From Cerioporus squamosus (taxonomy: Eukaryota; Basidiomycota; Agaricomycetes; Polyporales; Polyporaceae), in NCBI GenBank assembly GCA_022592435.1, contig JABYQS010000032.1:208486-272485 (forward strand): a stretch of 64,000 nt of DNA. The letters are read 5' to 3'. Positions 35,001 to 44,744 of this stretch are shown piece by piece; within the stretch, counting starts at the first letter, position 1; each line of letters begins with the position of its first letter. The position numbers were made by a program, and so were the translations under genes. The notes beneath the pieces are model-generated. The model did not search any database. It saw only the letters and a list, made by a program, of their open reading frames with translations, and was not told the DNA's origin.

Positions 35001-37250
35001 GAGCCGATCGACAGGAGGGAGTCCGATGCCAACTGCTAGAACAAACAATGAGTCCGAAAGCCAGTAAGCGACGTCGCGCGTATACACCTCATGCATCTGT
35101 CCCGATGGAGGTCCTCAAACTCCAGAGCATGCGACGCGTTCGCTCCCAATGGTCACTATTGATACTTTCCTCGCGCTCCTGGCGCGGTCCACCCGGCCAT
35201 TGAGCCTCTCCCTCAGACTGCTCCCAAGTTTCCTGCCGGCTGCTTAAAGATACACGGCACGTTAGCTGAGCATAAACCATGACAATGCGAATGCGTACCC
35301 ATGACGGTGTGTCCGGGGCTGAGCCGAGTACAGGTGGGGGATATTCCAGAACCGTGACTATCCGAGTTCGTGAGTGGCCGCGGCCGCAGGACAAGCGAGA
35401 GACGCGATGCGCACGTACCGTACAAGGGTCCGAGATGTTGCGGTCGCCGCCTCCTCGTTCGCTCGCGCACACGGCGGCAGTACATTTGTTTGAATCTTCG
35501 CCGGATGATGTCGAGCTGCCCATGGTCATTCTGCTCTCTGCCGCCCAGCCTTCCGAGTCCCCATCCACCACGACGGGGGCCTTCCCACTGCAGCGGATCC
35601 CCGGCGTTCGAGCTTCTTGGCGGACGCTCCTAGCTCCGGTCGGTACGACGCGATTGCCGCTGTAGAAGTTGGACAACACGGAGGAGCCCCGGGGGACGAG
35701 AACGAGCCGGTTAGAGTCTGTCGTGGAGACCTGGGCATCGGAGCAGCAGACCAGGGCACATGCGTTAACAATCTCTGCACGTTAATTTACCTCCGGCCGC
35801 GCTGCGACAGTATCCGAGAGGACAATTGCCTGTCCACGTCCTCCGGGCAGCGGGTTCCGAGACAAGTGCAGTGGTTGTTACCGAGGCCGGTCTCGAGGCT
35901 TTTCCGAGAGCTTGGAGAACATATCGTCTCCGCTGCTCCCTCCTACCGTTGTCCTGCGGTGCACGGCGAGCTCCGAGCTCGGAGTCGCGTGCTCAACATG
36001 CGTACGCGTCGTCTTGGCCGCAGGAGAGTGCATTTGACGGCAGCGCGGCGCTAATCCTCGTGTCAAGCTGGTGGAGATCGATGGTGAATCGTTTGTGAAC
36101 CGCGGTGAGAAGCTGTTAACGTACGACAGCCTGCTTGATGGAAGTCGGAGGGCCATCCACTGGCAGAGGCAGATAGCCTGTCGAGTAGCGAGTGGTCCAG
36201 GACGTGCGGCACAGTGAACGGATGCAGAGTAGTAGGCGGGCTAGTTGATGTTCTGTATATCCTGTAGTCGTTGTCCGTATGTCTTGTTCTCATTTCGACG
36301 TGTATGTGCCGTCGTCGTCGTGGTCAAGTCAAGAGCGCTGGCATGCTGTGCTGGCGCGGACACCGAGTTCGGCCGTCGGTTTCCTGTTCTGGCCGGGCAC
36401 CTGGTTCCAGGCTCGTCTTGTCGTCACGCAGTCGGCTTGAACCTGGACACGCGCGCCGCCTCGGACAGTATTTGCGCCACGTATACGAGCGTGGACGTCC
36501 GTCACAGTACATAGGCGGGGAGGTGCGAGCTGTCTTGCGAAAGTGCCAGGTGCGGCTTGCGGATTGTGCGGATCTGACTTGTAACTTGTTCTTCTAGAAC
36601 CCTCAATCGGTCTCCGAGACGCACGCTGGCTTGCAGAGCCGTCAGTGGTGGTCACGGCTGGCTCGGTTGTTGGCCATCGCGACTCGGACATGGCCGCTGT
36701 ACCCGTGACGAACTCCGTCAGTCATGATCTACTTCGTCATGCAGCGGATCTGTCTTAACACAGCACCTATATCAAGCAGGGAGGAGACGTCGACACGCAA
36801 ATTCATCTGCGAACTATCCAGTCGCCGAGGGATGTTACCTGCGGCTTATAATGCTAACTTAAGATCACGGCCTCCGCCTCACAAGATTGAACGGTCCTCC
36901 AGAGTCGAGGCCATGACATGACCTTACTGACGGCGTACGATTCGAGTGCGACGCAGTCCTGCGCCGTGTCGCGGGGCGGGACTACCCGAGTGTCTGGAAT
37001 TCATCTAGAAGACCTAGGCGAGGCCTTCGCGTTTAGCAGTTGCCTCGTAGACCTTCCTCGGCCCAGTATGATCGTTACCGTCGACCCACATGCGTTTATA
37101 CCAATGCACTTGAGGCGTGTACGGAGCGCGCAATGCACAAAACGGAGGATGGCATGATGACGAGTGGCGATGTCGACGATATGTCGACAGTGATGATGCC
37201 AATAACAGAGGATGTGCTGATTTATTGGTCCAAATGCGTGGTATGGTGAC
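32018..37250. other. 5.2 kb without a recognised gene
   Basis: Many short ORFs on both strands but no family motif I can name. Patches with protein-like composition include plus-strand 35460-35660 (HTAAVHLFESSPDDVELPMV) and 35900-36054. These may be exons of decayed or lineage-specific genes. I saw no repeats, terminal inverted repeats or RNA genes. Confidence 0.3.
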
Positions 37251-37514
37251 CTGGGATGTGCGGGCCGACAATCCCGTTGCACGAGACAACTCGTACTGCT
37301 CTTGACAGGTTGGCTTCTTACTCCGGCGGAGATAGAACTCGTCTAGTATTGCCTCTGGACTGAGTCTCGCTGGATGTAGGGCATGTGTGGGCAAGGGCTG
37401 CCAAGCAACACGGTCCCCCGGGGTGTCACCATTCCAGTTAGCGAGAGTGGAATAAGAGCTGGGCCGGAATGAACGAGGCTTAGAGAAGTCTTCACCAGGA
37501 GCCGTGCGCGACAT
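37251..37514 (-). CDS. Possible homeodomain gene exon
   Basis: The minus-strand ATG at 37514 opens MSRTAPGEDFSKPRSF. Residues about 53-88 read RLSPEAILDEFYLRR, KPTCQEQYELSRATGLSAR, which fits helices 1 and 2 of a homeodomain (the 'GLSxR' before helix 3 is typical). Helix 3 (WFQNRR) should follow. Translation past a possible gtcacc donor at 37250 gives PRIW instead, and a candidate downstream exon would read WYKRMW with a 1-nt conflict. Either an unresolved intron or a decayed gene. Tentative. Confidence 0.35.
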
Positions 37515-38512
37515 GGTCGTGTGGAGGAGTGGCGTTAGCTGCAAGCAGGTGGGCAATGCAGACACTGACATTTTCGACAGACATGTCGTAGATATATCTA
37601 CCTTTCCCAACAGTCAAAGCGACGGAGAGGTGGGTCAAGGCGAGCTTGTATTGACAGTCCAAGCTGCAACCTAAGAGAGGGACACAGACATCGAAGGTGC
37701 TTACAGCACCAACGAGCCCGCCGTGCCTCAAGCGATTACAGATGCTTACCGCTTGTGAAGGTCAGTCAAAGCAAGCTGCGCGTACTTCCCACGAGACCAT
37801 AGGCATCCGACTTAGCAGGAGTTCATTGTGAGGGATGGCCTTGTTCCATGAAAGGAAGCCGTCTGTGACCGTGACTGAACTGCATGAACTGCACATGTTG
37901 GCCTCCATCGACAATGTAGTTCGCAATGGCGGGATTTGCTCCCTGATCATGCTATCAAGACCTCAAGTCTCATGGATCAGCAAACTGCCACATAACACCT
38001 TTAGCATCGTTGTTGGCCGGAGCTCGTCACTAATGCCATCCGAGGCATCGCTCTGTTTGCAGTCGAAGAGAGGAAAATGCTGGTCATAATCTGAACGTCG
38101 GAGGAATTGAAGGACAATAATCTATAAGGAACTCGCTGACATTCGCATATAGGCCTGCACCTGGCCTCATGAAGACGTTAGGCTTCACGAACGGATCGTC
38201 CCATACGGGACTGCCAGACGCTCAGTGCCTGGAGACAATGCTGCTAGTACACATGTATGCTTTGGCTTGGTATCCCTCCACAGAGTGATCACTCCGAGAC
38301 GGACACAAAGTCGTGCAACAAACACAAAGTGTGACACAAACCAGATCTTCATACACTGAACTGAACGCTGCTCACCTCTAGACATGCGCAATTGCCACGG
38401 ATCCGGAAGGGTGCATCGGCTGACTTCCGCAAGATCAGTCGCATCGCGAAGTGTAGGGCCAGTGTTGCTCGGTGCCGTCACTATAGTGTCCAACAGGTGG
38501 CAAGTCTATACG
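37515..38512. other. Intergenic
   Basis: No recognised gene. Plus-strand ORF 37835-38089 (84 codons) and minus-strand ORF 37950-37762 overlap, and neither has a known motif. Confidence 0.3.
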
Positions 38513-38514
38513 TA

Positions 38515-40130
38515 CAGTGACGGACAAAAATATTGCCTGCCCCCAGTGGCAGGCATTGAATCCCCCTTAGCTCAAGCTCAGATAAGCTTGAGCATATGTC
38601 ATATACTGTAGAATAACTGGACATTAGTTATCTATTATACAGTGCCTATGATGTTGCTGGGTGGCTGCGTGAAAGGCTGCAAAAGCCGTGGGAACGTTTG
38701 GGGGCTTATTTTCGACGTGCCAGCGCACAGTGTCCTGTCCTTTTCTTTTCCTCAGTACACATCACATTTAATCCCTGACACTACACCACTTTAATATCTT
38801 CATTCTACACCTTCTACTCTTTACGTCTATCACTATGGCACCCTGCACTCCCACCAAACGGGCTCGCATGCTCCAACTTCGCGACCCTGCTTTTGGGAAG
38901 CCCAAGACCATGACGGAAATCGGCCGCATCTTGCACCTGGATCGTCGCACAGTTGCCCGGAACCTCAAGATTGTTCAGGAGACCGGTGACTTCTACTACC
39001 ATGCTCCCCGGCTTGGCCGGCCCCGTCTTCTCACTCCCCGCGACCTTCGTCGTGCTGAAGTGGCCCTTGCCAATGGGTCAGCTCGGGATGCAACCGACGT
39101 CCAACGCCAGCTCTTCCCCAACGTCAGTGCCCGAACTGTGCGTCGTAGGCTTTGCGAGATTGGGCTCAACGGACGGGTACGTTAGTCAAAGCCGTATCTC
39201 AGCTCCTTCCACATCAAGCAGCGGAAGAAGTGGGCAGAGGAGTTTGCGGATTGGAGTGTGGAGGATTGGGAACCAGTGCTCTTCTCAGATGAGTCTCAGT
39301 TCAATCTCTTTGGCTCAGATGGGAGGCAATGGTGTCGGAGAAGGGTTGGGGAGGAGTTTTTGCCGAGGAATGTCAAGCAGCGGGTCAAGCATGGAGGAGG
39401 GAGTTTGATGGTGTGGGGGTGCATCACCTCCCGGGGCGTTGGGCGTCTTCATTGCATCAAGGGGAAGCTGGATTCCAAGCAGTACTGTTCCATCTTGAAG
39501 CAGTCACTCCTAGGAACCCTCAAAGACCATCACATCCCCCGAGACAGCTTCATCTTCCAACACGATAACGACCCCAAGCACACCGCACACCTTACGAAGG
39601 AGTGGTTGCATGAACACAACATCCCTGTTCTCCCCTGGCCCTCGAGCTCTCCTGACATGAACATCATCGAACATGTCTGGGATGAGTTAGATCGCCGTGT
39701 CCGCCGTCGCAACCCTCTTCCTCGAAACCTCAAGGAGCTATGGGATGCCTTGCAACAGGAGTGGTACGGACTGGAGAAGGACTTCATTGCCAAGCTTTAT
39801 CATTCACTCCCTGACCGTGTACGGGCCCTTAGAGAGGCCAAAGGTGGACATACACGTTACTGAGTTGTTTGTTCATTTTTACCAGTTTTCCAGTATTTTA
39901 TACCACGGTCATTACCCTTTGTGCGCTTACCCATAACCCCAGTCATGTACTTGTTACTTAAATAACTCAGGCATCACTGGGCCAAATTGCATCGTTCCTT
40001 CACTCAGTCATGCAGAATGGGAAGGCCTATAATTTACAAAAGAAAGCGAGTACATATGTCTAATATTGACAAAGTTACGGGGAGAATATAGTGCATGGCC
40101 TGGGGCGGGCATTATTTTTGTCCGTCACTG
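38515..40130 (+). mobile_element. Complete Tc1/mariner element (1616 bp)
   Basis: The element is flanked by TA on both sides (38513-38514, 40131-40132). The left terminus CAGTGACGGACAAAAATATT and the right terminus ending ATTTTTGTCCGTCACTG form inverted repeats of about 20 bp. The transposase reading frame occupies the centre, and a TGGCAGGCA/TGCCTGCC motif sits just inside the left end. Confidence 0.92.
38835..39863 (+). pseudogene. Tc1-type DD34E transposase, one in-frame stop
   Basis: One frame of 342 codons plus a terminal stop, interrupted only by TAG at 39183-39185. The N-terminal part has a helix-turn-helix (TMTEIGRILHLDRRTVARNL) and a second HTH-like block ending RTVRRRLCEIGLNGR. The catalytic domain shows FSDESQFN (first Asp), QHDNDPKHTA (second Asp) and, exactly 34 residues later, the Glu of SPDMNIIEHVWDEL: a DD34E triad, plus GGGSLMVWGCI. 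The encoded enzyme would cut and integrate at TA. All catalytic residues are present, so inactivation rests on one codon. Confidence 0.9.
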
Positions 40131-40400
40131 TATGTGCAGGGGAAACCCGTCTCTTGATAGCTGGGAACAATACAAAGATCAGGAAACCTGTGGTCAGTAT
40201 TGCTGGCATTCATGCTCACGAAGAAGACAGCCTGCAGCCTCACCTAGATAGTAGTGGATGTTGGCATTCAAGCTTTGATGCCTCAGCGTCCTCGTGTCTT
40301 CTTCGTACGCCCACAGACCGAGCTTATCTCGGATCTCTCCGTACCTCATGTTTTCCGTCTTCTTGCTGTCACTTATACCGCGCTGCTGCTCTCCAGTGCT

Positions 40401-40561
40401 TCAGTCTCTTCCCCCACTGAAGCACTGGTATGTTCTCTATGTCGCCTATGCCAGTCTTCCTGTACTCACTGTCCTATGTAGCCCCTTCTGTCTCTAGGTA
40501 CCTAGCTATGTCAATACATCAGTCTCTTCCCCCACTGAAGCACTGCCCCTTCTGTCTCTAG
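40401..40561 (+). repeat. Tandem X-[GT..AG]-Y / X-Y structure, locus A
   Basis: Segment X (40401-40427, tcagtctcttcccccactga plus agcactg) is followed by a 54-nt interval 40428-40481 starting GTATGT and ending CTATGTAG, then Y (40482-40497, ccccttctgtctctag). After a 21-nt spacer starting gtac, X and Y recur fused (40519-40561) with no interval. The missing interval corresponds exactly to an intron-like unit. The first X also forms a 12-bp hairpin with the preceding ccagtgcttcag. Confidence 0.8.
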
Positions 40562-41950
40562 CTCGTCCCTGGTCGGCTCCATAACACTTATGGTGGAAAC
40601 TGGCAGAAACTACTGCCAGTGGAGCGCACGCCCTACGATAACAGGTTCCATGGAGCGTGGGCTTTTGGGAGGCAGTACTGCATTTTCGAGGGTTCTCGGG
40701 AGTATATACCAGAGGAGTAAGAGTAACTTCCCGTGAGCTCCTCTTCCAGAATCCACCACCATGGTGCGATTTCCCACAGTCCCTGGCTCCTAGGAGCAGC
40801 CATACTGAGGGCCTCTAGCCTGTAAAAACACGCATGAGCCTTAGTAAAAGTGAACGTCACAGTTCCCAGTTCTCTTGAACTTGCGTGCAAATGCCTCCGA
40901 GTTCACTACTTGACAGAGAGCCCCTCCCTACTGCCCTATGGGCTTACGTGCACTACAAATGGCACCGATGCCTGCAAAGGCGGGTCTAGTCAGACCTACT
41001 CCTCTCACAGCGTGAATGAGAGTCCAGGAGACCGCCTGCTCCCCTCTGCAGGACATACAGTGGGAGCATTGCAGATGATGCGTTGCCAGCAAGGACATCT
41101 CAACGCTGGGCGACGGGACGGCGGCTCGAAGCCGACGCCCTCCACCCTGCCTAAGGCGCCCAAGTGCCCTGGAGGCGGTGCAGCCAAGACCGGTGCCTGT
41201 CTGCGTGGCGCAACCATGTGTAAGACGCCTGAGGCTCGAGCGCGGGCCCGGATCATGACAGGCCGGCACGTGACTGGCAAACAGCAGGAGGCAAGAGTCC
41301 CAGCATGTGAGAATAACGCGTCAACGCGCCAACACCAGGCAAAGCAACGCCGCTGCACTGGAGGATGCTGGATGCAGTGTGCCTCTGCGCTCCTCCAGCG
41401 CACCGACTACTTTTCCGGTATGCGAGAAGCACGATGCCCATGCCACACCCCTCTATGGTATTATGCGCTGCACTGATAATACTCGCTTTTCGCTTCCATG
41501 GACACTAATGCACCCCTGGCCAAAAAGGCAAGATGAAGAGCACCACGTAGTCCTTGCCGTCCTCACCTATAGTATGCCTGACTAAACCAGTCCTCTGCCC
41601 TAGCCACGTGCAGGACTTCCTGAGTCTGGGCAATACCAAATGGGCTTACCTCGCCCCAACCATCTTTAAGTCTGACCGCGCTTGAGCTACAGTCAGACAC
41701 TTTTGGCAGACGATAGCCATGCCTAGCGCACATTTAACGCACAAAGCTGCACACTATATATTCTGCACAAGGAACAAGCAAACACCCCAACCGCTGAGCC
41801 ACACACATGCTCACGAGCCACACATTCTCCCCACTCCGCCCAGGCACCCAACCATCCCTTCCTATAACCCCAACACACTCTCGATGGGCGCCAGGAAGTA
41901 TGCCCAACCTCCACCGCAATCCAGAGGAGCTCTATACCACCGCCGCCCCC
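40562..41950. other. Unassigned; ORF of 208 codons and upstream flank of Gypsy
   Basis: Plus-strand ORF 40850-41476 is Thr/Ala/Gly/Cys-rich without a known domain. A second plus-strand ORF from 41719 becomes Pro-rich (KYAQPPPQSRG) as it approaches the Gypsy insertion in a C-rich tract. Function not recognised. Confidence 0.3.
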
Positions 41951-42670
41951 TGTTACATCCCGTGCTCCAAGACACCCAACTCCGGACTCAACTCCGACCG
42001 GACTCCGGTTCGTCCGTTGACTCATACTTACTTCCTCATCTCTCCGTTATGACTCATCCTTACTACGATACTTACCCCTTACTATCCGTCTCCCTCGGAC
42101 TCCGATTACCTCCGCAGTCCCGATAGTATTACCCGTTTGTATCCGCGTTTGTATCCACTTGTATCCGCACTTACCTCCATTTCCTATTGGCTACTTACTT
42201 GCTTCCGCCTTGGCACTGGACTCCGACTCCTGTCCCTACTTTTAGCTTACCCCTTTCGGACCTCCGGACTTTAGTATTTAAGCCTGCTTGTATTCTCCCT
42301 TAGACCTCAGTTCTGATATCTCGTTTACTTCCCTCTTATCCTTCTCGGTATCAACAACTCAATCTATTGTCTTCCCTTCTAACTCGTCCGCACCTCCGTC
42401 CGGACTTCTGACCTCCGACCTCCGACCTCCGTCTTCCGACTCTGGTCTCTCGGCTTCTGACTCTCTGGTTCCCTTTCTGCTTGACTTCCTCCTTCGTTGC
42501 TTACTCCGGTATAAACTCCGGAGTTCTGTTCCTTTGCAAATAGAAGACACCTTGCGTCTCCTCAGGGCGTTGGTCAATAACTTCGCCGAAGTCTTCACTT
42601 CCACGCTGCCTTCGGACTTCGGACTTCGGACTTCCTTCCGGAGTTTGACTTGGCACGCACAGTCTTAACA
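41951..42670 (+). repeat. Gypsy 5' LTR
   Basis: A 720-bp long terminal repeat with TG...CA ends. Pyrimidine-rich, with many repeats of tccgac/ctccgg. A TATTTAAG-like TATA signal is present near 42273 in both copies, the likely promoter of the sense transcript. Confidence 0.92.
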
Positions 42671-42699
42671 GTATATCAGAACTCCACTGAGGATTCGCT

Positions 42700-44190
42700 A
42701 TGCACGACGAGGATTCCTCCTTCCTAGGATTCACCGCTCGTCGTGGAGGCGCTCTTTCGGCTCCTCCAGAGACTCCAACTCGCCGCGGGGTAGCTTCTTT
42801 CCAGCTCGGAGACATCGCTTCTTCGACTGAGTCTACACGCGCCGTATCTCCGGAGCATCCACCAGCCTCCATGGTATCTCCGTCCAACCCTTTCGCTTCC
42901 TCCTCACGCCTCTACCGGACTCCGTCCCAAGGGTTGTCGGCCTCGACCTCCGGGCCTGCTGCGGCTCGGACTCAGTTGACCTCGGTTACCGGACCTCCCC
43001 AACCCGCCGTCCGGACCACAGCTCAGTCAACTCAGACTGCAGCTCAGCCGCCCCAAGGTCCGTCACAGGCCGCTACCCAGCACGGAACCTCTGGTCCCAC
43101 CCAGGCAAACTCCGGATCCACAGCTCAGGCTCAGGCTCCGACTACCCAGTCAGCCAGCCAAAGCCAAACAAACCCGGACTTAGCTGCCGCTCTAGTTATG
43201 CTCGCCCAATCCCTCCAGAACCCGGCTCCGGCTAGCTCCTCCGCCAAGTCGGCCTCCTACGAGCGTAACAACGTCCGGGATCTGGATCCATTCGACAGAA
43301 CGGACACCACCAAACTCCGTTCTTTCTTCACCCAGTTAGAGCTCGTCTTCAAGGCTCGACCTTGGACATTCGACACGGACGAGAAGAAGGTCACCTACGC
43401 GATATCACATCTTAAAGGCATCACTCTCGCATGGTTCGAACCCTTCCTTCTAGAATCTCCGACCGGCAACCCACCGGTGTTCATGTCGGACTACGAGGTC
43501 TTCCAAGACGAACTCCGGGCGAACTTTGGACCTTATGATGTCGTCGGCACCGCCGAACACGAGCTCAAGAACCTCTCTATGTCCGATAACCAACGCGTAG
43601 CTCGATACATCACCCAGTTCAACCGGCTCGCCACTCAAGTCGAGTGGGGCCCCGGAGCTCTTCGTTACCAGTTCTACAAGGGACTTCTGGCTCGTCTCAA
43701 AGACCGCATCTCCGAGATCGGCAAGCCGAAGGACCTGAACAAACTCCGAGAGCTCGCTCAGTCCATCGACGCTCGCTACTGGGAACGCAAGACCGAGCAG
43801 AACCGTGAGACTCGGACTTCGTCCTCAAGCAACAGGTTCTCCGGGTCCTCTAAGTCTCCGACATCATCATCTTCCTTTCCGACGTCTGGGCACTCCTCCT
43901 CGTCTTCGAAACCCTCCACCCCGAAGAACCCTCCGAAGCCCAGAACTCTGAAGACTCCGCTGAAAACTCCGAAGCCCTACGCCGATAAGCTGGGCAAGGA
44001 CGGCAAGTTAACTCAGGAAGAACGTCAGCGTCGTTTCGCCAACAATCTGTGCCTTTTCTGTGGTGGCGCCGGACATACTGCGGACGCCTGTCCCAAGAAG
44101 TCCGTCGCTGCTAAAGGCCGCGCTGCTCAGGTCGCGGAGGCTCCCGTTGCTCCGGAAAATCCTCCGGTTCCCGTGGAGCCAAAAAACTAG
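42700..44190 (+). CDS. gag: Gypsy Gag polyprotein
   Basis: Uninterrupted 496-aa ORF. The N-terminal 170 residues are Ser/Thr/Pro/Gln-rich low complexity. Residues about 190-370 form the retrotransposon Gag core (LDPFDRTDTTKLRSFFTQLE, AWFEPFLLES, YITQFNRLATQVEWG). Near the C-terminus is a zinc knuckle, CLFCGGAGHTADAC (CX2CX4HX4C). It forms the particle and binds RNA. It ends in a stop, so Pol is in a separate frame or translated by another mechanism. Confidence 0.9.
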   Translation: MHDEDSSFLGFTARRGGALSAPPETPTRRGVASFQLGDIASSTESTRAVSPEHPPASMVSPSNPFASSSRLYRTPSQGLSASTSGPAAARTQLTSVTGPPQPAVRTTAQSTQTAAQPPQGPSQAATQHGTSGPTQANSGSTAQAQAPTTQSASQSQTNPDLAAALVMLAQSLQNPAPASSSAKSASYERNNVRDLDPFDRTDTTKLRSFFTQLELVFKARPWTFDTDEKKVTYAISHLKGITLAWFEPFLLESPTGNPPVFMSDYEVFQDELRANFGPYDVVGTAEHELKNLSMSDNQRVARYITQFNRLATQVEWGPGALRYQFYKGLLARLKDRISEIGKPKDLNKLRELAQSIDARYWERKTEQNRETRTSSSSNRFSGSSKSPTSSSSFPTSGHSSSSSKPSTPKNPPKPRTLKTPLKTPKPYADKLGKDGKLTQEERQRRFANNLCLFCGGAGHTADACPKKSVAAKGRAAQVAEAPVAPENPPVPVEPKN

Positions 44191-44234
44191 GCTGTGATCC
44201 TCCGCAATCCGCGTGCGGTGTAGATCGCGTTGAC

Positions 44235-44729
44235 TTGACCCACGCGGAACCGCAACTCCGTCTCAACGCTTCCGCTCTTTCCGACCCGTCCTCTCTGCTT
44301 CTCCAACTCTACTCCGAAAATCTACAAACTCCGTTCACTGCCCTCGTTGACTCCGGCTCGTCGCATTGTTTCCTCGACTCGGACTTCGTCAATCAGCATG
44401 AACTCCAGACTATGTCCATTCCTCCGATTCGCCTCTCGCTCTTCAACGGTTCTTCGAATGCATCTATCACTCGGAAAACCATAATGCCTGTCCACTTTCC
44501 CTCCGGGGAAGTCCTGAACCTGGACTTCTATGTCACTCCGCTCGACAAATCCGTCTCCGCTGTTCTCAGATACAGCTGGCTCTCCGCTTACAATCCCTTG
44601 ATTGACTGGAAGAAGCACAGCATCCATTTCCGGACTACGCCCTCGGATCGTCCCGTATCTCCGACGTCCCCTCCGCCGAATCCGGAGAACCTTCGACTCC
44701 TTCTCCTCCGGCACCCTCTGTCTCCCTGA
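44235..44729 (+). CDS. Gypsy aspartic protease region
   Basis: The ORF contains FTALVDSGSSHCFLDSDFV, the DSG active-site motif of retrotransposon aspartic proteases, and the conserved SVSAVLRYSWLSAYNPLIDW stretch. It matures the polyprotein. The frame leaves the downstream Pol frame around 44630-44700 (linker LIRAAAFARACKLQ is in another frame), so it is separated from RT as read. Confidence 0.8.
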   Translation: MTHAEPQLRLNASALSDPSSLLLQLYSENLQTPFTALVDSGSSHCFLDSDFVNQHELQTMSIPPIRLSLFNGSSNASITRKTIMPVHFPSGEVLNLDFYVTPLDKSVSAVLRYSWLSAYNPLIDWKKHSIHFRTTPSDRPVSPTSPPPNPENLRLLLLRHPLSP

Positions 44730-44744
44730 TCAGAGCAGCCGCGT

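Noticed and set aside
39160..39215. Tiny intron removing the mariner stop codon
   Set aside because: The candidate GT...AG interval is about 26 nt and not in phase; the flanking frame already continues without it.
40498..40521. Short gtac...cag spacer as an additional intron
   Set aside because: About 24 nt, too short for a spliceosomal intron.
41951..42670. 126-codon ORF in the Gypsy LTR
   Set aside because: Present in both LTR copies because the pyrimidine-rich sequence lacks stops; it is regulatory repeat, not a gene.
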